Below are positions 14,506 to 15,736 of a DNA stretch of 15,736 nucleotides, piece by piece (the stretch's first letter is position 1; every line of letters starts with the position of its first letter). Below the pieces are notes generated by a model. The model did no database searches, was not told the DNA's origin, and saw only the letters and a program-made list of their open reading frames with translations. The DNA is from a candidate division TA06 bacterium SM23_40 (GTDB taxonomy: Bacteria; LJUI01; SM1-40), in assembly GCA_001303705.1 (NCBI GenBank), contig LJUI01000052.1, positions 1 through 15,736 of the forward strand. Direction: 5' to 3'. The translations under genes were made by a program, and so were the position numbers.

Positions 14506-15736
14506 CTATGGTGAGACGATGAATATGAACTCATCGTCGTCGTCGACCTGCATCGGGTAGATGCCAACGTTACCCACATAACGGTAGAACCCGAGGGGTG
14601 CGGCCTGGGGGACGAAGTGCCTGACGACCTTTGAGATCTGCTGGTACGGCTGCAGCGTGACACTTACAGGTCCGGCAACAGGATTCCCGGGGTACGGATT
14701 CCCGTTCGGCAGATAGGCGTCGGTCCAGGCGGAGAAGCTCTGCGTCTGCTCCGTGTAGTTCTCGAGCGTCGCGGTGAGAGCGAGCGTATCACCCCGGGCC
14801 ACGACCGTGCCGTGCGGCGAGAGCTCGATCCTTATATCCTTGCCGCCCGTGAAGTAGAAATTCTGGCCTGTATAGGTCAGCTGCTCGTACGCCGCCTGGC
14901 TGTGGATGCCGCGCCCAGACTGCCCCCAGCCGGTTCCCCAGCTGTTCTGGAAATAGAAAATGGGCGGATTGTAGTCATTGTCATACCCATAGAGCATGTA
15001 GGCGTGGCCGCCACCGATCTGGCAGGTGCATACTGGGTCACAGACGCAGCCGCTCCACGACCAGCAGGGGTTGCAGACGAGCCCGCCTCCAAGGACCGGC
15101 CCATGGTGGTAAATCGCATCGATTATCTCGGCCATCGTGTACAGCGTATCGCAACTCTGCAGCGTGAAATCGTCTCCGCAGGGGCCGCTCACGTTCCAGC
15201 ACTCTCCCGTGCAGGCCTCCCGTCCGCCGTTCGTGCAGCCGGCATGCTGAGGCCCGGCGTATCCGTACCCCGGATACGGCTGGCACTCTTCGGTGCAGCA
15301 TCCGTCAGAGACGAGCACCTGTGCCGCGTTGCCGATCGATGCTCCCGCACAACTGTGACAGGAAGGATTGTTGCTCATCATGTCACCATCGGTGACGATG
15401 GTGTTGGTGCAGGTCCCCTGTCCGCAGCCCTGGCCGATGCAGAATCCGTAGACGCCACAGTCAGAATCATAGGGCTGGAGCTCAGGCCAGGTTCGGGTCC
15501 GATCGTACATGAATTCACGGCTCAGGTTTGTGGCGATGCACTCACATGTCCCGAGCCAGTTCTTGTCACACTCACAGGTATAGTCGTTCGAGTTGCCGGT
15601 GCCATCGTAGCAGATCGCTCCGCATTCCCACCACTCGCGAGTCGACATCGAAGCGTGGCCTGTGCACGCGCCGTACCCGTCCTGATCGACAATTCTCGGC
15701 AAAACCGCAACGCTTAACGCGGTGGGAACGGGAAGG
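14506..15736 (-). CDS. Exported papain-family (C1A) cysteine protease, cysteine-rich, N-terminus beyond the window
   Basis: The frame is open to the right edge (409 residues visible). The first in-window start, TTG 15702, is not the true one, because open codons (LPVPTALSVAV) precede it in the style of the join between propeptide and mature enzyme. Numbering from that TTG, the catalytic set is complete: Gln7 and Cys13 in DQDGYGACTGHA, His233 in GGGHAYMLYGYD, and Asn253 in QNSWGTGWGQSGRG. The usual Trp after the active Cys is Thr here. Between Cys13 and His233 there are 27 cysteines, many in CxC or CxxC pairs, suggesting a heavily disulfide-bonded secreted enzyme. After about residue 288 comes a beta-rich domain (GDTLALTATLENYTEQTQSF), likely an immunoglobulin-like or CARDB-like fold. 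The gene ends before a strong terminator. Confidence 0.88.
   Translation of the reverse strand, partial: LPVPTALSVAVLPRIVDQDGYGACTGHASMSTREWWECGAICYDGTGNSNDYTCECDKNWLGTCECIATNLSREFMYDRTRTWPELQPYDSDCGVYGFCIGQGCGQGTCTNTIVTDGDMMSNNPSCHSCAGASIGNAAQVLVSDGCCTEECQPYPGYGYAGPQHAGCTNGGREACTGECWNVSGPCGDDFTLQSCDTLYTMAEIIDAIYHHGPVLGGGLVCNPCWSWSGCVCDPVCTCQIGGGHAYMLYGYDNDYNPPIFYFQNSWGTGWGQSGRGIHSQAAYEQLTYTGQNFYFTGGKDIRIELSPHGTVVARGDTLALTATLENYTEQTQSFSAWTDAYLPNGNPYPGNPVAGPVSVTLQPYQQISKVVRHFVPQAAPLGFYRYVGNVGIYPMQVDDDDEFIFIVSP

Overview
The window is about 15.7 kb of moderately GC-rich DNA. Every gene I can support lies on the minus strand, so transcription runs from the right end toward the left. Shine-Dalgarno sites (GGAGG types), sigma-70-like promoters (TTGAC + 17-18 bp + TAGGAT or TATAAT) and a textbook intrinsic terminator point to a bacterium. 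A four-subunit 2-oxoacid:ferredoxin oxidoreductase and an archaeal-type ATP-dependent DNA ligase suggest an anaerobic, probably uncultivated lineage. I cannot fix the phylum from sequence reading alone.

Layout from right (upstream) to left: (1) The 3' part of a gene for an exported, very cysteine-rich papain-family protease (14506-15736, N-terminus off the window), closed by a strong terminator. (2) A roughly 400-base gap with a 31-nt tandem repeat and then a promoter. (3) An exported Asp-box (BNR) beta-propeller protein. (4) A two-gene unit: a NodU/TobZ/SxtI-type carbamoyltransferase and an SxtJ-family membrane protein. (5) A 312-base gap with a hairpin and a TTGACC-18-TATAAT promoter, then the ATP-dependent DNA ligase and a four-helix membrane protein. 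(6) A promoter and a 128-nt leader holding a terminator-like hairpin, then a tight operon korD-korA-korB-korC followed by two nucleotidyltransferase-fold genes. The last gene of this operon encodes a roughly 1000-residue protein built of two related halves, like GlnE. (7) A gap with a promoter and the 5' part of a gene for an exported protein of unknown function that runs off the left end.

The most interesting unit is 769-7642. An oxidoreductase that makes or consumes a 2-oxoacid, most likely 2-oxoglutarate, shares an operon with a two-headed nucleotidyltransferase resembling the glutamine-synthetase adenylyltransferase (GlnE) and PII uridylyltransferase (GlnD) families, plus a third small nucleotidyltransferase-fold protein. 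2-Oxoglutarate is the usual nitrogen-status signal, so a link between carbon flux and covalent regulation is an attractive inference. Nothing in the sequence proves the target. The kor leader may also be controlled by attenuation.
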